From positions 1 to 23,615 of the IMG/VR virus record IMGVR_UViG_3300025646_000376: a stretch of DNA of 23,615 bases; one strand, 5' to 3'. The DNA comes from a virus. The notes below the pieces were generated by a model. It was not told the origin of the DNA. It saw only the letters and a list, made by a program, of their open reading frames with translations, and made no database searches. Positions within the stretch are counted from its first letter, which is position 1, and each line of letters opens with the position of its first letter. Position numbers and translations under genes: made by a program. Shown here in pieces: positions 21,071 to 23,615 of this stretch.

Positions 21071-21764
21071 TTTCTTCCTCTTTCATCCACCATGGTTGGT
21101 ATTTCTCTGAACTAAGTAAATCTTCTGCGTGCTCTTTGAAAAGTTCGCTTCTTGATGGATCTCTCATTTTTCTAAGCGCTTTTGCCTCAATCTGTCGCAC
21201 TCTTTCTCTTGTGATATTCATTACTTGCGCAACTTCTTCAAGGGTATGCTCTCCACCCACATCAAGCCCAAATCTAAGAAGTAAAATTTTTTTCTCTCTC
21301 GGGGTTATGCTTTCCAATCCTTGTAGTAGCATATCCTTAAGGTCTTTTTTATTTAGCTGATCTTCAGGCTTCTCAACGCTTTCGTAAACCGCACCTTCTA
21401 GCTGTGCTACGTTACTCCCAAGAATTGATTTCACCGCATCTGTGGTGTATTGATCTTCCCAAACGTTCTTTTCAAGGCGCATGTTTAATTGCTCGACAGT
21501 CCAAAGATCGCTTGGTGCGGCTCCTAAAACTTCCATAATTTTTTTAGCCATGTCGGTAAAACTACCGTCTTTTTTTATGGGTGCTTCTCGTAACCCGATA
21601 AGATCACCCACCCGAGTAGCTTGGTACCCGATTTCTCTAGCAAATTCTGAAACAAACCTGTATCCTGCTTGCTCGATTGCTGTAAGTAAAAGGTTGTTGC
21701 GTACCGTAATTTTTACCCTGTACGCTTGTGAATCTTCGGGGGTTGTATAGTCAACAAGCTCCAT
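21048..21764 (-). CDS. XRE-like domain fused to sigma70 region 4: phage sigma-like regulator
   Basis: The 238-residue protein starts at ATG 21764 behind GGAG (6-bp spacing) and overlaps the polymerase gene by 14 bp. Residues about 25-90 look like an XRE-type helix-turn-helix (AIEQAGYRFVSEFAREIG, QATRVGDLIGLREAP, then a C-terminal IMEVLGAAPSDLW). Residues about 150-205 match sigma region 4 very well: ITPREKKILLLRFGLD, then HTLEEVAQVMNITRERVRQI and EAKALRKMRDPSRS. Regions 2 and 3, which bind core polymerase strongly and melt the -10 box, are not seen. It may bind the RNA polymerase flap and redirect or block -35 recognition, or act as a sigma-like activator. Its function is inferred. Confidence 0.9.
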   Translation of the reverse strand: MELVDYTTPEDSQAYRVKITVRNNLLLTAIEQAGYRFVSEFAREIGYQATRVGDLIGLREAPIKKDGSFTDMAKKIMEVLGAAPSDLWTVEQLNMRLEKNVWEDQYTTDAVKSILGSNVAQLEGAVYESVEKPEDQLNKKDLKDMLLQGLESITPREKKILLLRFGLDVGGEHTLEEVAQVMNITRERVRQIEAKALRKMRDPSRSELFKEHAEDLLSSEKYQPWWMKEEENENSRND

Positions 21765-23610
21765 AGCTATCTCCGTATTTAGCTTCGCAGTCTAACGGCA
21801 AATCTTCTGCCCACTTAGGACGCCACCGCATACATTCTTCAACGTACTTAACGGCTTCTTCAGCTTCTTCAATGGGGGCCAAACAAGCAACGGCATCATG
21901 CACAGTTAGCACTACCCGATACTTTTTTGCAATTCTAAGCATCTGAGCACCGATAATACATCGGGCTAAACCCTGACATACGTTCTCTACAATTTTTCCA
22001 CCGTATATGTCTACCTTGCCGCGCCTTGTCTCGTACCAGTAACCCGTTACAGAGATACCAGACTTTAATATGCGCTGACCTTTTTGCAATCCTCTGTACT
22101 TAATAGGTAACTTGCTAGGGAAATCAAACCCTACTCCGGGCAGAAACGAAACGGCTTGTGGCTGGCATCCAAAGTTAGTGGATTTAAGTGTCTCGCTAGT
22201 AAGTGCGTCTAAGCACATATCTCCTTCGGCCCAAAGTGCTGAAATCTTAGCGTACTTATTTCGGTAGGTTTGTATGATATACCTTGCGAAATCGTTTTCA
22301 ATGCTAACGTCAAACCCGCACAACTGCGTTTGAAACTTCTTCCACCCCATTCCGTAGCCAGCCCCAAGGATGGTTGTCTTGCCAACAAACCTTTGTTCTT
22401 TTGTTATTTGATCTGTTGGTGTTTGGTAGATAGCCGCCGCCATTTCTTTGTAGACATCTTCGCCTCGCTCAAAAGCCCCAACTAAGTCGGTTTGGCCTGA
22501 TAGCCATGCAAGAGTCCTAGCTTCGATCTGAGAGGAATCAGCGTCGATAAGCACGTAGCCCTCGGGGGGAATGATTGCGTTTTTTAACTTTGAGTTACGG
22601 GGCAAGTTTTGTAGGTTAAGTTTGTCGTCGCCACCCCACCGTCCAGTATGCGCGGCATAGTAACGTAGTGGGACAGGTAAGCTACCCCGCTTCGCTATGG
22701 AAATCATTCGCTCTGTGCGTGTCTCTTCTAACGTGCTTTTTGTCCCAAGGCGTGCGGCAACTAAGGCTTGAACGCGCTCATCGTGATGGTTAAGCAATGC
22801 TTTGAATCCTTCATCGCTCTTTGCTAAAGCAAACGTAGGGTTGTTTGTTGTGGGGCTTATCTTCATTGGTACTTCCGCACCATACATCTCTAACAACCTA
22901 GCAAACGTATTGTTCGACATCAAAGACTTCTTATCAATTCCGTTTGCGTTTACAAGCAATTTTTCCTTGCGGTCTTTAACGTCCTCAAGGTGTTGCTCAA
23001 GTAACGGGAGGTTCAATTCCAACATCGGTTCTGCATACATGCGCAGAGTAAGATCAATCAACTTAAACTCTGTGCCAGAAAAATGGGGGCCTAAAATGTC
23101 GAATAAAGATTTAGTAATATCGACATCGTTGCAACAATACTTGCCGTACTGCGCAAGTTCTTCGGGGCTGAAGTCCTTTCGGTGTTTTCCAATCGCCAGC
23201 AGTACTTCGGTTCCCTTCTGCCCTATCCCATAACGATCTGCAAGTTTTGCAAGACTATTCCCAACTTCCACACCATCGACAGCACGTGCCATGCATAGTG
23301 TGTCAAAGTAAGCAACGGGGCGTAAGCCAAAACGCCACGACAAAATAGCAGAATCAAACATCATGTTATGGGCTAACGCCATGGAGTCGGCCCAGTTAAA
23401 TTGCTCAAGCCACGCTTTTGTCTCTGCGAACGTACCACTAAACCATTCGGATTCGTCGTCGTTTACTTTGACGCTCACGCCAATAACTTCAAAGCGATCA
23501 TCACGTACGTATTCTTCGGTTGTTAGTTTGGTTAAACTGTACTCACGGTCGTAGTAGGTTTCGAAATCAATTGTGAGGAATTGCATCTTATTCTTTCTCG
23601 GAACGGTCAT
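21751..23610 (-). CDS. polA: Family A DNA polymerase with 3'-5' exonuclease
   Basis: The protein has 3'-5' exonuclease motifs: DFETY (Exo I, about D15 and E17), AHNMMFD (Exo II, about N82 and D86) and YCCND (Exo III, about D162). The polymerase domain has TGRW (about 322-325), motif A DSSQIE (about 358-363), motif B RFVGKTTILGAGYG (about 407-420) and motif C VHDAV (about 570-574). The residue equivalent to E. coli F762 is Leu. No 5'-3' nuclease domain is present. About 619 residues is normal for phage family A enzymes. ATG 23610 gives a TGATG overlap with a possible upstream stop; ATG 23586 (MQFLTIDFETYY) and GTG 23613 are alternatives, and the window edge limits the decision. It should be the replicative polymerase. 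Confidence 0.93.
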   Translation of the reverse strand: MTVPRKNKMQFLTIDFETYYDREYSLTKLTTEEYVRDDRFEVIGVSVKVNDDESEWFSGTFAETKAWLEQFNWADSMALAHNMMFDSAILSWRFGLRPVAYFDTLCMARAVDGVEVGNSLAKLADRYGIGQKGTEVLLAIGKHRKDFSPEELAQYGKYCCNDVDITKSLFDILGPHFSGTEFKLIDLTLRMYAEPMLELNLPLLEQHLEDVKDRKEKLLVNANGIDKKSLMSNNTFARLLEMYGAEVPMKISPTTNNPTFALAKSDEGFKALLNHHDERVQALVAARLGTKSTLEETRTERMISIAKRGSLPVPLRYYAAHTGRWGGDDKLNLQNLPRNSKLKNAIIPPEGYVLIDADSSQIEARTLAWLSGQTDLVGAFERGEDVYKEMAAAIYQTPTDQITKEQRFVGKTTILGAGYGMGWKKFQTQLCGFDVSIENDFARYIIQTYRNKYAKISALWAEGDMCLDALTSETLKSTNFGCQPQAVSFLPGVGFDFPSKLPIKYRGLQKGQRILKSGISVTGYWYETRRGKVDIYGGKIVENVCQGLARCIIGAQMLRIAKKYRVVLTVHDAVACLAPIEEAEEAVKYVEECMRWRPKWAEDLPLDCEAKYGDSYGAC

Positions 23611-23615
23611 CACTA

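Noticed and set aside
21048-21764. A complete housekeeping-type sigma factor
   Set aside because: Only region 4 is recognisable; the N-terminal part fits an XRE-like domain and there is no region 2 motif.
1-23615. tRNA, rRNA, integrase, insertion sequence or attachment sites
   Set aside because: I saw no cloverleaf-like segment, recombinase motif, or terminal inverted repeats with a transposase; the DNA is nearly fully occupied by phage-type genes.

Overview
The window looks like part of the genome of a tailed double-stranded DNA bacteriophage (or a closely related prophage). The genes are tightly packed. They encode a virion-type block on the + strand and a replication and regulation block on the - strand, and the two blocks converge near 11.8 kb. 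No ribosomal, metabolic or tRNA genes are visible. The style of the left-arm proteins (glycine-rich internal or tail proteins with GGI/GGL motifs, and a giant polyvalent protein) is what I associate with short-tailed phages from aquatic environments. The host and environment are inference only, and no integrase, capsid, portal or terminase lies in this window.

Left arm, + strand, 2-11765: four co-directional genes. Three (a 5'-partial gene of at least 352 aa, then 311 aa and 436 aa) look like internal virion, tail or injected proteins. The fourth encodes a 2810-residue protein. It carries a duplicated N-terminal motif, a Pro/Gln tandem repeat, Ala/Gly-rich hydrophobic segments, a GHKL-type ATPase (N box near residue 856, DNGIGM at 891-896, Gly-rich lid at 922-930), two separate zinc-metalloprotease motifs (HELAH at 1363 and HEIVH at 1669), and a long helical C-terminal half. 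This architecture fits the 'polyvalent protein' class thought to be packaged in virions and delivered into the host with the DNA.

Junction, 11766-12035: a strong hairpin with an A/T tract serves as a terminator for the leftward transcripts and abuts the stop codon of the giant gene. A 65-aa gene is the last leftward gene.

Right arm, - strand, 23613 down to 11838: in transcription order it holds a family A DNA polymerase, a sigma-region-4 protein with an XRE-like N-terminus, a 57-aa gene, a Cas4/RecB-like nuclease, a run of small proteins (helix-turn-helix proteins, an SH3/KOW-like protein, a membrane-anchored protein, a DUF3310 protein, an HNH-like protein), a SNF2-type helicase, a conserved 129-aa protein, a probable ssDNA-binding protein with a Cys4 cluster, another HTH protein, and an AEP primase fused to a DUF927-type helicase. 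Many junctions overlap by ATGA or TTGA, so translation is probably coupled. One internal promoter (TTGACA, 18 bp, TACAGT) with a perfect 17-bp palindrome at its predicted start site lies before the 129-aa gene. A GC-rich leader with competing hairpins lies before the primase.

Together the right arm forms a largely self-contained replication module (primase-helicase, polymerase, SSB-like protein, nuclease, SNF2 helicase) with several candidate transcription regulators. The left arm supplies proteins probably built into the particle or injected. The features I find most worth pursuing are the giant ATPase/double-zincin protein, the XRE-sigma4 fusion, the promoter with palindrome, and an open frame overlapping the linker of the giant gene.
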